From NCBI GenBank assembly GCA_014904985.1, contig MU128940.1, positions 62,001 through 126,000 on the forward strand: 64,000 nt of DNA, read 5' to 3'. This DNA is from Hydnum rufescens UP504 (lineage: Eukaryota > Basidiomycota > Agaricomycetes > Cantharellales > Hydnaceae). Positions within the stretch are counted from its first letter, which is position 1. Each line of letters opens with the position of its first letter. The position numbers were made by a program, and so were the translations under genes. The notes under the pieces are model-generated. The model was not told where the DNA came from. It ran no database searches and saw only the letters and a program-made list of their open reading frames with translations. Of the stretch, positions 23,893 to 35,823 are shown piece by piece.

Positions 23893-24305
23893 GTCGAAGA
23901 GATTGCGTAAGCGTGGGCTTTCGTTCCAATTCACAATGAGATCTTACGATGGGGAAAGCACGATTCACGCTATCTTAGAATACCAGGTGAGGCATTTTGG
24001 GAAGTTTCAAATACTTGGTTCTTCCACGTCCACTCGACTGGAGGTCTGCGAAACGGTCAAGACCTAATATCAATAAACGATGTCGATACCAAGGTGTATC
24101 AAAACCCGGGCCTAGCCTGCTGTGGACAAGACGAACACTGGTGATGACCCTGATGTGAAGTGAGAAACAACCTGACATTCGTGAAATTCGTAAAAGTCGT
24201 AAAAATACCGTAAGGCGTGTACATAGACAAGAAACCAAGGAATGCGTATAATTATAAGCAGAATAAACACACCTCCCAGAAATGAAAGCGATTCCCCCCA
24301 ATAAT
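23893..24305. other. Intergenic between Tma17-like and DUF4203 genes
   Basis: Both flanking genes are on the minus strand. The DUF4203 frame ends at 24306 next to a perfect GTAAGT donor-like sequence, so an additional small exon here cannot be excluded. Otherwise this should be the Tma17 promoter. Confidence 0.45.
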
Positions 24306-26078
24306 TTACTTACCACGTGTGGCTTGCTCGTGTACATTCCTCCAGAAATCCTCCCAGTTCGTCTCTTCCCTCATATCCCTGGGTTCTTCTCGCGTTGCTA
24401 TCAAATCAACAGTACCAGTAGCAGCTCCGAGGCTAGTTCCAGGCAGGTATTCCACGGAGGTGTCATTCATCTCCTGGGTGTTCTTGAGAAGAGTGGGTGG
24501 TATGGAGAGGGAGTGTGCAGAGTTCTTGTCCATCTGCCTATCGGGACCGTCATGAGTGAGTGCACCTGAAGTAGAAACCCCAACCGTGTGTTTCTCATCA
24601 CTATCGAAGACGTCTGAAGTGGAAATGGAAGAAAAGATAGAGCGAGGGGGAGTATAGCTCCCTATTTCCTTCTTCACGGTCACTGGGCCATGATGAAGGT
24701 GAAGGTGCCTTGGTTTATCGACATCAACAATCGTCGCCCCGGAGAGAGAGGGTGCGGAAATATCCCTGAATGCAAATCGCGGAGGGCGTATGAATCCAGT
24801 GTTTTCATGCATCGCTAAAGAAGTATCGGATGGACGTTGAAGGATTCCAGGTGCATAGGTTGCTTGATATGGGAGAAAGCGAGCAGGGCGAGACACCCGT
24901 CGTGTATATGCAGTGTCTGGGGAAACAAGACCTCTCTGGGCTGTTTCGCGCGGGAACAACACCGGAATAACGGAGGAAAAGGACGGAACACCCCTCTGCT
25001 TTTCGATGTTTCATGTGCGTACTCGGATAGATAATTATCCCAATTCTATAGGGAAAAACCTCGTCTACGGTATTTGGTGATAGTATAGATCTAGAAAGAG
25101 TAAACGCACCTCGCTAGGATCACGCCCGAACTTTTTGGATAGGAATTTATCGGAAACGACGCCGATTAGAAAGAAAAACACCACAGCTGCGCTCAAGCCT
25201 CTTTCTTTGCTTCCTCCCCAAGTATTCTCGCTGTGGATGACAAATCGCAGAAGAGCATGGCCCCATCCATCGATCTTCCGTAACAATGCGATGGCAATGA
25301 CAAGAGTCGTCGATCCCGTGAAAGCTGCTGATGTACGGATAAACCAAGGCTGGAGTCGACCGCTTTGAACAGGAAGAAATGTACCGAGCAGAAAGAGCAG
25401 GACAAACAGGAAGAGGAAAACGAGTCGAGTGACAAGGGATGGGTGAGATATAACAGCTATAAAAAGGGCGGTGGCGCTCCTGGATATATTGGCCACAGAT
25501 CAGTGGGACTGCACATTACTACTACAACCACAAATCCCGCCGCGCACGTACCCGCCACAGATAGCAAAAGTTGCGAGGGCAGGGATTTTCCAACGCCCGC
25601 ACACAAAAGAGAATATAAGAGCGAATATGAACCAGAGCGCAAGGAATCCCCCTGGTGATATCTGTCGTGCCGTGGCGTGATTCTCAAAGACCAGCACAAG
25701 GATAGTAATTAGATGAACTAAGAGATGAGGATATCAGTTCAGAACAAAGAATGGCATGCAATCATATCTACAGAACACCCACTTCCGAAGACGAACCCAA
25801 CGGTTGCGCCCCCCATGCCTCCGTCTAAACGCCATAGCGAACTGGGGCGAGTAGCCAAGATATCGTACGCCCTCGATTTCGGCGAGAATGTATGGGTGCG
25901 ATCCAAAGTAACGAATGCGCCGCAGATGATGAGCGGCAAGGATAATACAAGGAGTGGGAGTGTGTAGATTACAAGGAACGGCAATGGAAGGAAGCCCGAC
26001 GCTTTCGTATGGCATCAGGAGATTGAAGGGATGACTTCCAGTGCAAGAGGACATACGTGTTAACACAGGACCAGACAT
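24306..26078 (-). CDS. DUF4203 (TM7S3/TM198-like) multi-pass membrane protein
   Basis: The proposed start (ATG at 26078) gives MSGPVLT. A 55-nt intron then joins a hydrophobic exon that ends in ICGAFVTLDRTHTFS and a glycine-rich block, GGMGGATVGFVFG. Further exons give helices FLALWFIFALIFSFVCG and LVFLFLFVLLFLLGTFLPV, then GLSAAVVFFFLIGVVSDKFL and, after a short intron, ENWDNYLSEYA. These match the DUF4203/TM198-like family of fungal integral membrane proteins of unknown function. A roughly 200-residue Ser/Pro-rich cytosolic tail follows, ending NWEDFWRNVHEQA, a typical family ending. The junction between the YLSEYA exon and the tail (about 24960-25020) changes frame and was not resolved; a hidden intron or a missing base would explain it. 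Confidence 0.72.
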
Positions 26079-26879
26079 GAAGTCGTTGATTATAGTCGAT
26101 AGATCATGGGCATCGAAAAGGTATCAGGGGCACAGGTCGGCCCGGCAATGGGCGAGAAACTAATAATTATGTAATCCTGGTCTGTATGAGATCCTTCAGC
26201 AATTGGGAAACCATCTATATAACACCTCCAATATCGCGCCCCCTCAACACGAATCTGCCACTTTCTTCAATGTGAATAAATTCAGAAAGTTTGTGGCCCG
26301 TCGAAGAAAATTCCGAGACCCTCCATGGGATCGATCTGCTCACGGCATCCGCAACCAAAAGAGAATCGGCATTGGAGGTTCCACCTTACGCCTCCTTGAC
26401 ATACTGCCAGTGGGCTACAGGTTGCCACATTTCGTTACGCAAAAGAATGCGAGGTTGAGCCCATCGCATGTGGGAAGGTTCCTTGTTAGAGATCTCCCAA
26501 CGTCGGGCCCATGATCCCATCCAAGCTATATGGATAATTGACTGCTTGTGCGTGACGGGGCATCCAAAACGAGGGAAGGATCACTGTTGGTATGATGATG
26601 GTAGTGGACACAACGTGGCTAACAGGCGACATCGAGTACTGAATGCAATCAATCTATGGAGTTCTACATTATTTACGGATAACAAAATATACGTCGTCAA
26701 AGTTCGTTCATCATCAAAGTTCGTTCATTTCACGTAGCGCGAAAGGGCGAATATCGTCCTGTATATTGGCCTCCCGTGCTGATGGGTCGTCAGAGGAAAA
26801 GGAGAATCTTGAGCTCAAAGGTACAGAGATGATGATCTTTTTGGGTTTCTATGTAGATTTGGAATGCTGGACGGAAATA
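26079..26879. other. Intergenic, promoter side of the DUF4203 gene
   Basis: About 800 bases with no recognised gene. Short open frames on the plus strand at 26203-26737 have no similarity I can identify. Confidence 0.45.
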
Positions 26880-26927
26880 TCACTGAGGTGCGATAATGGA
26901 ATTAGAGTGGGTCTGTTGAAAGGTACG

Positions 26928-28394
26928 TCAAAAGCACAGAAGACTTACATGAAGGCCATTGTCGCCCTTGGAATGTTTGGAAAAAGACGCATCATTTCCG
27001 ATTCCGGGCCGGTACATGCGAGGTCTGGAAGAAGCTGCAACATTTTCAGAGGACGGGCGATGTTCATCCGGGTTGAGAATGTCAGAGATTAACAGGCGGC
27101 GCGGTCGGGACGGTGGAGGAGTCTGAGTGCGCATCATCACGTCTCTCGAGGATCCTTGCGCATGCTGCCAATGATGGTGAGCGTCGATCGCCATGTTGTG
27201 GTGGTCCGTGGAGTGTGACCTCTCGAATCGTTCAGATCTCACCGAAGGCGAGGCAGGACGACCTTCGACATTTCGCTGCCCCGATGGGCGAGAGCACAGG
27301 TGCATTGGGGAGGAAACGGTCTGAACGAACGGCGAGGGCACGTCCGGATGTCCCAGACCATAGGCTGTTGGAACGGGAGCGTAGAGCGACTCGGAATCCT
27401 GCTGGAACCGCGAGACCTCTGGGAAGAGAGTATTAAATCCCGGGAGATAGTTTCCGGCATCGTTGTGTTCGTGTTCGCTGGTTTCGCTGAGTCTGCGAGG
27501 CTCGCGGCGTGCATGAAAGGAGTTGGGACTGGTGTAAGCGAAGTTGGGATCACTCGAGCTGCCCTGGTGGGGTCCCCTGGCGCTCTGCGATCTCATGAGA
27601 ACTGGCGGGGAGAGCTTGGCGGGGCCGTGCATGTCGTTCACTGGGCTGACGGACAACCTCGAGGGAAAAGCGCTCGACAGTGGGGAAGGACTGCGTCCCA
27701 GTCTTGCGCCATCTAAGGGCTCCCCAAGGTTCGTAGAGGAATATGAAGCTGGGATGTTAGAGGGGAAGGTGCTGTATGCATGTGCAGAGGGGTAGGGTCC
27801 CGAAGCCGATGGATGCTGCTGCTGGCCCATGGTCTCCTCCTGTGTGCCGAAGGGCACATCAACCACATAACTGGAGATGTCGGGAACGTCTCTTAGATCA
27901 TGCACTCGATCTAGATGGCTGGCCGCGTGTCGTCTGAGGAACCTACACAAGAATATGGACGACGATGAGCGTGGGGAAATGTGGCAGTGCATCAAGGATG
28001 TACGGCACTTTTTGCTCTTGCATTCGGCGATCGTGCAGCGAACGTATCCGGGAAGGTCATGCTTATCCCTTCTATGGACACCCACAGCGTTAGGACTATC
28101 GAATTCTCTGTTGCAGATGTTGCACACGTAGGTCTTCCCCTGGTGTTTGCTACCAATGAGTGTTTTCCCGAGGTCAGAACGAAAAAGAGAGCGAAAGAGA
28201 GGTTTATCGACTGACTTGGCCACATGTACGTCCAATTGGTATTTGTGGCGGAAAGGACGCGTGTCGCATTCAGAACACTGGAAGCTAGGACTGCCTGCAT
28301 GGGTGACTTCATGGCGTCGCATACTCTTGACTTGTACTCGCTTTCCACATGTAGGGCACGATTTCATGGTGTCACCCGGGAACTTGAGCATCAT
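26928..28394 (-). CDS. Four-finger C2H2 zinc-finger transcription factor
   Basis: The start is one of the ATGs at 28394, 28391 or 28367, just before the first finger. Finger 1 is CPTCGKRVQVKSMRRHEVTH. Finger 2 begins CSECDTRPFRHKYQLDVH and is completed across an intron ending near 28125. Finger 3 begins CNICNREFDSPNAVGVHRR. Finger 4 (CTIAECKSKKFLRRHAASH) is restored only when a second intron near 27.9-28.0 kb is removed. A long Ser/Pro/His-rich region follows, with LLISDILNPDE near its end, a motif-like segment common in fungal regulators. It would be a nuclear DNA-binding protein. The frame stops at 26928, but a perfect GTAAGT donor at 26948 could splice through a very short 36-nt intron to a stop at 26880. 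Confidence 0.8.
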   Translation of the reverse strand: MMLKFPGDTMKSCPTCGKRVQVKSMRRHEVTHAGSPSFQCSECDTRPFRHKYQLDVHVAKSVDKPLFRSLFRSDLGKTLIGSKHQGKTYVCNICNREFDSPNAVGVHRRDKHDLPGYVRCTIAECKSKKCRTSLMHCHISPRSSSSIFLCRFLRRHAASHLDRVHDLRDVPDISSYVVDVPFGTQEETMGQQQHPSASGPYPSAHAYSTFPSNIPASYSSTNLGEPLDGARLGRSPSPLSSAFPSRLSVSPVNDMHGPAKLSPPVLMRSQSARGPHQGSSSDPNFAYTSPNSFHARREPRRLSETSEHEHNDAGNYLPGFNTLFPEVSRFQQDSESLYAPVPTAYGLGHPDVPSPFVQTVSSPMHLCSRPSGQRNVEGRPASPSVRSERFERSHSTDHHNMAIDAHHHWQHAQGSSRDVMMRTQTPPPSRPRRLLISDILNPDEHRPSSENVAASSRPRMYRPGIGNDASFSKHSKGDNGLHVSLLCF

Positions 28395-31300
28395 TGAAAC
28401 GAGGATAAGCGAGGATAGATTATACAACCGAGGCCAGCAAGGATAGGGAGATGGAAAGCAGAAATGAGAGGGAAGCGGCGGCTTTTGGAGCAGAGCTTTG
28501 AGTATCGAAGCCTTTGTGAGGGTCCGGTCGGCCGAGCAACGGCTCTTTGTTTCATGGAGAATGGCATACAATGGACTTCTCAGAGACCCCATAACAACGT
28601 GACTTACGATTGAAACTTGGAACAAAGTAGAGGGTTATCCCTGATGGCCAGAGTCCCCGGCCATGGCAGACGAAATAGTCAAGAATTTGGTGGGAATTCT
28701 TCCTCCGACATCGTAAGCCTGAGGCATTGACCAAAAGGGGAACATGGCAAACCAGCCTATGGGTGGCCCACAAAGTATGGTGTGCCATAGCATAAACAAG
28801 ATTAATTGCCTTTGTTGCGGGAGTTGCCGTGAAAATAGGATATGTGCAACTTGAATCGTAGACTCAAGGTCCATGCGGAAAATCAGTAGTAAATACGTGG
28901 TCCTGGGCACCACCCATTCCCCGTCCTACGGTAATTTACCGGCTTGCCAACGCGAATGGATCTTCTAGTGCGGCCAACAACGTTACCCACCACCTTGCTA
29001 CCTAGGCATCATAATGTGGGATTGTCACGGGTCTTACGACATAAGACAGATCCGAGATCTCAGACAGTTTTTTAGGGACTGTTGAATTCATCGCGGCGCT
29101 TAAAGGACCATGTTTGATAGAGAAGCCCTCCATTCACGAAACCCCCTATGCATAAATACAAGCACCTGTTCGTAAGTGACCACATCCCCAAGACAACTTC
29201 TCAAAGGGTTATTAGTGCCTTAGGTCCCTCAAAACCCTTATGAAAGTACCCATGGTTCATCCATAAACCACTTCCCCCATGTCTCTTCCCTATTATGGAG
29301 CTCCGGAGGCACGCAAACCATTTCTTGACTTTTCTGAGGAACCTTGTACCCACTTTATGATCCTTGTGAACGGTGACATGAAACCCTAATGAATTCCGGG
29401 ACAGCTGTTCCACGTATTCAATGAATACTCATCGTACTTGGTTCCTCTCCCATGTAGGATTCATGTAGGTCAAGTGGAGTTAATTGATGTAGTGTGATCC
29501 TGGTAATTTGAACACATTCAGCAAACGGTCCAAGGCGATCATTCGTATGATCGCATGGCATAATTGCGAGTGGCTCAGGACGCACCTAAAGCGCGTTTGT
29601 ACTGGACTGCTCACTTGGGTCACCGCACAGGCAGGCGTAAATACAGGTAGCCGGGGTCAAAATAAATTATATCTGGTCCGTCATCGTCAGCCAATGGTTC
29701 ATCGATATTTGTCGGACATCACTCATCCATCTGAAACAGACGTCGTATAAAGGGTATAAATGAACGGTCTCATTGAGGTCAAATGCCTGTGGGGAAATCT
29801 TGAAGTGTCTTACCAGATCTGGGCGTCAAGATGGTCCCTGAGATTTCGATCATTTGAGCAATGCAGGGAATATTCATTTCAATCGCGTTTGCCGGACAGA
29901 TGGTCGTGTACTCGACCCCATCCATCATCGAGTTCCGGTGTAAATAGGCATCGTCCAGTGATTGCTTTGAATCCCAGTAAAGATACGGTCTGAAAATCTT
30001 CGCTCTCAAGTAATATGTCGAACAAATGTTCGTACCAGACAGCCAGGGGCCTAATTGTCCACTTTGGGAGAGTAATGGCGCACACAAAGATAATCTCCGG
30101 TGCGCGCACAAATTACACAGAGTGATGATAGTGATAGCAGATTTCTGACGCTGCGCTGATGAAAGCGATGATTGTCGAAGACTGACTAACGAACAAAGTG
30201 ACATGTATATGATGAATAAAACGGACGAGGTAGTAGGCCCAATGGGAGAGGATACGGGAGAGGTCCTGAGCTTTTGATCAGATATTTCTAGCCAAACGTA
30301 TCGAATGTTCTATATTGGGCTGATCCGCCCGTCTCCGCCACTTCCGGAGGGCGACATGCGGCCCAGTTCGGGATATATAAGTCACTCCTGGAATTTCACT
30401 GATGAAAAGAGTTGGCCGTTGCGTTCTTGAGATCGTGAAGCTGCCCGAAAGTATCGACGATATAGGGGATAGTGATCTTCGATACGTATAGAGGGAATGA
30501 TTCCTTGGGAACTGAACGATTGGTTAACACACCTCCAATCTGTGGGTACAAGTGTGCGTTCCTCGAATGATCATCCAAAATGATGGGGCGGAAATACCCG
30601 CTCCGCGAGAACGTTTGACTGAATTCTCCTCCTTTCAGATTCCCTCACTTAGTGTCTGAGGGCAAGAGCGGTTACAGTACTCAATCAAAATCGCAACATA
30701 TGGGGACATCGTTTCCTTTTTTTTGCGTCCTTATTTCCGCCTTCGCCGTCTAGAGAGCCTGTATTCCATGTCGTGACTTCGCGATCAATCGTGGGATCAT
30801 GGATGAAACACCCACTGCTGGTGTATCCTCCTCACGCTACGAGGTCAAGTCCAGACGAAGGAAGACAAGGGCCCACGCGTTCTCCAGCGGTTATTCCCGA
30901 CCATCACCAGGACCTCCCTACTCATAAAGCTTGATACATCTTGGCAACGACAAGTTACCCGTAATACAGTATCTTGCCAGGTCTCAGAACTGTCTCAGAG
31001 CGCAGATGTCCAACCCTCCATGGCGTGAAAGAAGGAGAGCACACAAATAAATCGAATATGGGAGGAGAGTCCGCCCGTCAGTTCGCTAGTCCGAACAACC
31101 CTCGAAGCGAGGCCCCTCCCCCCGTATAATTATGAGAATAGCGAAGTGACGACGGAAATACCAACAATCGCATTACCGTCGCCAACGAGAAGAAAAGCAG
31201 TCCCTTTCTGGCTTCCCATGGGAAATCTTGACCGTTTCACCGTTTGGCCCTTCTCAGGCTGCACAGGCTGGCATCACATCCCCCCCCCCCTTCTAGAGAT

Positions 31301-32286
31301 CCAGATACTCTGGATACGTGCTACTTTACCGACAGGAGGACTGGCCCCTCCCCTCACCTTCCTCCTTTTGCACCTTCCCTATCGCTACATGCAGCAAATG
31401 GGTCTTGCGCTCTCCAAATCCGCCACGTTCCCCTAGCCGCACCGAATCACGGGGATCAAAGCCTACTTCTCTGCAAGGAGCCTCATTCTCCGTCTCCCAC
31501 CAGGCGCCAGGCGCCTCTCGCTCTTATCGACACAGACGCTGAATACAATCTGCAGCTTTTCAACCAGCCCCGATAGGCGTTATCCATGTAGCAGCAGATC
31601 CGTAAACAGATAGATGCGAATCACGAAGGCCGGCCAAAGGGGATACGTTTCCGTCGGAATCGAGGTGCCGTGTCGGTCGCTGCATGCATATAGGACATGC
31701 AAGGCCACCTGCGGTGCGGGGGGGAAAGGACCTGAAGCTGTGGACTAGGACCGAGGCTGATGTTGATTGGACGAGGGACGTGCACTCCTTTGGAACACCA
31801 TTGGGCTCTGTTCCTGTGGACGAGGCTTGAAACTCTCGAGCGCTCTCAGTGTCCACGAATGGATGGGTGTATTTCGGGGGGAATTTGAGTTGCCGCCAGT
31901 GTTCTTGGCTCCAGTTCCTTTCCCTCTGGTTCTGCTCTGCCTATTTCATGTTTGGGCACGTTGAGCCGCGCTAGACAACTCAGCACTCTCCTTTTGTGTT
32001 ATTGAATTCTAAAAAGGCTTCTTCTGCCTTCTCTTCATCCAAGCACTTTTACTACTGGATGGCGCATCTTGTTGCTTGCATCAGATTATTTAATTATTCT
32101 CATTATTCATTTCGTGGTATTCATCCAGGATTCGAGACCACAGAGAAGACAGTAAGGGAACGAGTACATTGGTATCACACTAGTATCGTAGATTTATGAT
32201 AAGGAAAAATTAAAGGGAGACCATCGCGTCGAACCAGTCGCAATACGCGCATGGATCCAGCAAGCGAGAATACACGACGACAGAGA
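28395..32286. other. Gene-poor 3.9 kb interval, contents unassigned
   Basis: No convincing gene is seen. Minus-strand open frames at 29201-29413, 29779-30204 and 30396-30578 and plus-strand frames at 31146-31576 look coding-like in places. None matches a family I know, and no consistent exon chain could be built. No reverse transcriptase, transposase or terminal repeats were recognised. Pyrimidine tracts occur near 30714 and 31270. It may contain a degraded or lineage-specific gene. Confidence 0.4.
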
Positions 32287-33897
32287 TTAACGATCGGACT
32301 CAGTGATTGCCGTCCAAAAACCATTTGTACGCTCCAGCCAAACGGCCTTCCCACCAGTCTCGATCACATCCTGTTCATTACCCACGCACACACACATGGG
32401 CATTCGAGAGTGAATATACGAAGGCCAACAAAAAAGAGAGCGAAAAGATATGGAACGTACCCCATGACAAGGAATGATCCTATCAAAATCCCACTCGGCC
32501 ACGGTCTTGGCATCAGCGGATCATCGACCTACAAAGGGGAGCCCACAAATCGATCGCACAAAGCGTGCACAGACCCCAAAAGAGAAAAAAAAGAAAGAAA
32601 GAGAAAAGCAATCAAGCACAGTATCAGTTTCTTGATCTTGCGGGCATAGAGATAACGAGAACCAAGGAAGGTCAGAATACGCACGGTTTGTCCGTTCCCA
32701 GCTTCCACAAGACGCGTTTAAACGCAGCGCCATCGGGCTGGAGCAGGCCCCCGACAAGCGGGATTTTCCCGACGACTTCGACTTGGAGTACTACATCGGG
32801 TATCATTGATGCATTAATGGAAAAACACAGGTGACATTGGATAGCGAAGTAAGGCTCCGCGCATCGATTACGAGAAAGAGGAACAGGGGGGAAGTTCGCA
32901 CCTGCTCGTTGCACGGCAGGTTGAGGAGAAGATCCGCCTGGATGAGCGTCTTCGATGGGCCATGCAAGAATGCCACGTCCTTGTTTTTGAAGCCAGAGAA
33001 ATAGCTGGAGTACGTGGATTGACGACATGAACGATGAAAATAATGAATATCAATCATAACGTCAATGAATCAGCGTTGTCGCGCACCAGGCGGTTATCTG
33101 CGTACGGCGGCGAGGGGGGGAAGTCGATAATGTTAAAGTCCCATACCAAGGGAACAAAGCGAGGAGAGTACACACGTACCTCAGGCTCGTATCCATACTT
33201 CGTACCCTCAGGGTCTGCGCCGTACGCTGTACATCAATTGTACACATGTATAAACATGTCCAGTGCAATGGAATGATGCATGTACTGCCTTACCACCAGC
33301 GAAAGAGACGACGCCCTCTTTCTTCTTGATTAGAGGCTGGACACCGATGACCTTGGCGTCCGGATATGCCTTCTGGAACTCAGGCTGCCAATGCGACGAT
33401 TCTTTAGACAAACGAAAACAGACGGGCGGGGGGCAGATTAAAAATAAGGATCGCGCACCTAAAAAGAGGGAATGTTCTTCGAAGAAAAACAACTGAGCAG
33501 ATTGAACGGAAACATTGCGTGCCCAGCGCTCGTACCTGCATCAGGTCCGATAATGTACCTATGAAATCACCAAAACAAACACGCTCAATCCAACCCATCT
33601 TGACACGCAGGTCTGCCCGCCGAGAAAGAAACTCCACGAACGTACTTCACAGGTCCAAGCTTGTCGATCGTCTCCTTCGTCTCGGGCTCTAGCGGGGTAG
33701 ACGCGAGGACCCAGACATCTCCGGAAGCCAGCTTTATAGCTGTACTCCTCCCGCCGAAGGGTATGAAACCGAAGCGGGCGAATGGCCTGGAGAATGTCCA
33801 GATACCTTGGGTTACCTAAGACAGAGACTTTATGTCGGCCGTCATCGTCATCGGCGATGATGTGGACACGTACCTGTCTGATAACAGTTTCTGACAT
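32287..33897 (-). CDS. DUF4336 domain protein
   Basis: The ATG at 33897 gives MSETVIRQ. Exons recovered by frame give RFGFIPFGGRSTAIKLASGD and VWVLASTPLEPET, then FQKAYPDAKVIGVQPLIKK and YFSGFKNKDVAF. These are followed by SKTLIQADLLLNLPCNEQ, EWDFDRIIPCHG and DVIETGGKAVWLER, ending at 32287. The order and spacing match the fungal DUF4336 family, which resembles a metallo-beta-lactamase-like fold: the IIPCHGD block resembles the late metal-ligand motif, and SKTLIQADLLLN is a characteristic middle motif. The role is unknown; it is probably a soluble hydrolase-like protein. At least six introns of about 50-80 nt are needed. The CHG/DVIE pair is split by an intron. Confidence 0.8.
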
Positions 33898-34856
33898 GGT
33901 TGTAGAGGAGAAAGATAGGGAGGAGCTAACACGCAGTACACGTTGCGGACTTTATACACGAGGACGCAACTTCGTCGATCTTCACGTGAGATGCCGGCTC
34001 CTCTATGCCGCGAATAAAAAGAAAGCCCGGTATTACACAGTACTGTTCCGGGACCCTACGTCAGACCCGGGTCAGACTAGGTCAAGTCATGACTCCCAGT
34101 CAGACCTCTTTACATTACATCCAATGATTCCAATCTACCAGAATAGTGTCCACCGGCCGTTCTACTGGTCGTCTGTCACGTTTGCCTCATTTCTCGTGTC
34201 TCGGCCGGAGAAATGAGGCACACGTGACAGACGAATGGACTCTTGAGTATTACATCACTTTTCTCCCTACACTCGATCCATTCTTTTGTATTGCGGATGA
34301 TGGATGCATTATCTTGCTCGGGGCGCATGGGCGCTTATTGTCAAAAATTATGAATCCAGTCCAGTCCAGTCCAGTCGCGACCACACAATCTCAGCCCGGT
34401 CCGGTCACAGGCGTGATTAAGGCAGAATGGGCAGAACACACCTAGTTGAGCCACAAGAAAGAGAAGAGGAACGAAAACTTCGTTCTCGCATGGACCTTGT
34501 CGCTCACTTCCCCCGACAAAAGAGAAACAACAATGAACAACATACTTTTAGCTATTTAGATGAGAACCAGAAGCAAAGGGGAAGGAAAGGGCCACATGCA
34601 TGGTAATACAATCCAATAAGAACTTCGCAGCGCATAGTAGCCATCATCCACACCCTTCGTCATATGCAGAAGAGAGAAACACTTCCTTCCTTCCTTCCAT
34701 CTCGTATATCGAAAATCAGAACCAAAAAATAAATAATAACTACCCTGCTCACAGCAGTCGGGTCACCTGCCATCGGATCGGGGGGATCGGGATGATTACT
34801 GTCCTGGAAAACGGTGACCAATGTACGCTCTTTGCTGATGTAGTCGTGCTATGACC
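33898..34856. other. Intergenic with a strong inverted repeat
   Basis: About 960 bases upstream of the DUF4336 gene. It contains the hairpin at 34169-34234 (listed separately) and a short GTCCA repeat near 34357. No protein gene is recognised. Confidence 0.5.
34169..34234. repeat. Near-perfect 27-bp inverted repeat with 12-nt loop
   Basis: The arms are 34169-34195 and 34208-34234. Comparing the left arm with the reverse complement of the right arm gives 26 matches of 27. The 12-base spacer contains CGGCCG. Similarity stops sharply at both ends. It could be a small foldback element remnant, a structured element in a transcript, or a symmetric protein-binding site. Confidence 0.9.
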
Positions 34857-35592
34857 TCACTGGACGATCATGGCCCCGCCACAGGACTCTAGTACAGGAA
34901 AGCCATAGGTAAGCAAGCCAGCCAACCCCAGTCCATTCCAATCCGGACTCAATCGGGAGGAACGGGTAACTGAAGAAAGACAGCGCACCGAATCATCAGG
35001 AGTTTGGATGCCAACAGAACGAAAGAGTCCCGTTTGTTTCGACACACGCACGAGGTTCCCATACACGCGCTCGTGGTCCGCCACTTCAGCCAGTTGAGCA
35101 AGATGAAGATGCTGCAGATTGTCCGCAATCGCCACCGGCGCCATTCTCATGACCGTTGATGCTGGGACAAGACGCCCATGCTGTGCACTACTCGGTCGTT
35201 AAGTCAAGGGAAAGGTGCAGACCGGCAAAGGTCAACGAGCCGCCCAACAGAAAACAACACATGACGCACTGATCCGATTCCAGGTCCGACTCAACATTCC
35301 GCATTTCTTCATCCTGATTACGACGATCATAATGTTCCCCATGCCCATTAGTTATGAAGTTTCTCGCAATGGTGGAGGATCCAGACCCAGGGGGGCCACT
35401 GGGCCCCGCAGTGTTCACGGGCACACTGTCGTTGTTGTTGTGGCGACCTCGGGGGGAAGATCGCACCGGTCGAAGGAGAGGTGTAGGGAGAGCCGATATG
35501 CGTTTCACTTCAGGATTTTCCTCCTCACCTTCACCATCACCCTCGCCCTCGGCATCATCTTCTTCGTCACTACCAAAAAAAGAATTGGGCAT
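34857..35592 (-). CDS. Hypothetical protein with acidic N-terminus
   Basis: Two exons, 35270-35592 and 34857-35187, join in frame through GTGCGT...TAG to 217 residues. The N-terminus is strongly acidic (SDEEDDAEGEGDGEGEEE), typical of nuclear proteins. It is followed by a Pro/Ser/Gly-rich basic stretch. The second exon contains a predicted helical segment, AIADNLQHLHLAQLAEVADH, and no catalytic motif that I recognise. I do not recognise the family. Frame continuity through the intron supports a real gene, but expression evidence would be needed. It lies tail-to-head with the C2H2 gene upstream on the same strand. Confidence 0.5.
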
Positions 35593-35823
35593 GAGCGAGC
35601 AGCTTCAGCAAGAAGATAACTGGGAAGAATGAGCCCGGCGTACGATTCGGTTTTGAGGTGCTGTTTATCCATGACCTCACTGTAACGCCTCAAAACCGCG
35701 CTTCTCCCGGACCTAACTTCCTTGGGCACACTATTCGAGTTCATCCAAGCAACGAATAAAAAGAAAATACAGCAAGAAATCTCCAGTCAACCTCTGCATA
35801 CAAAAACAAAGGGAGGATGCCAA

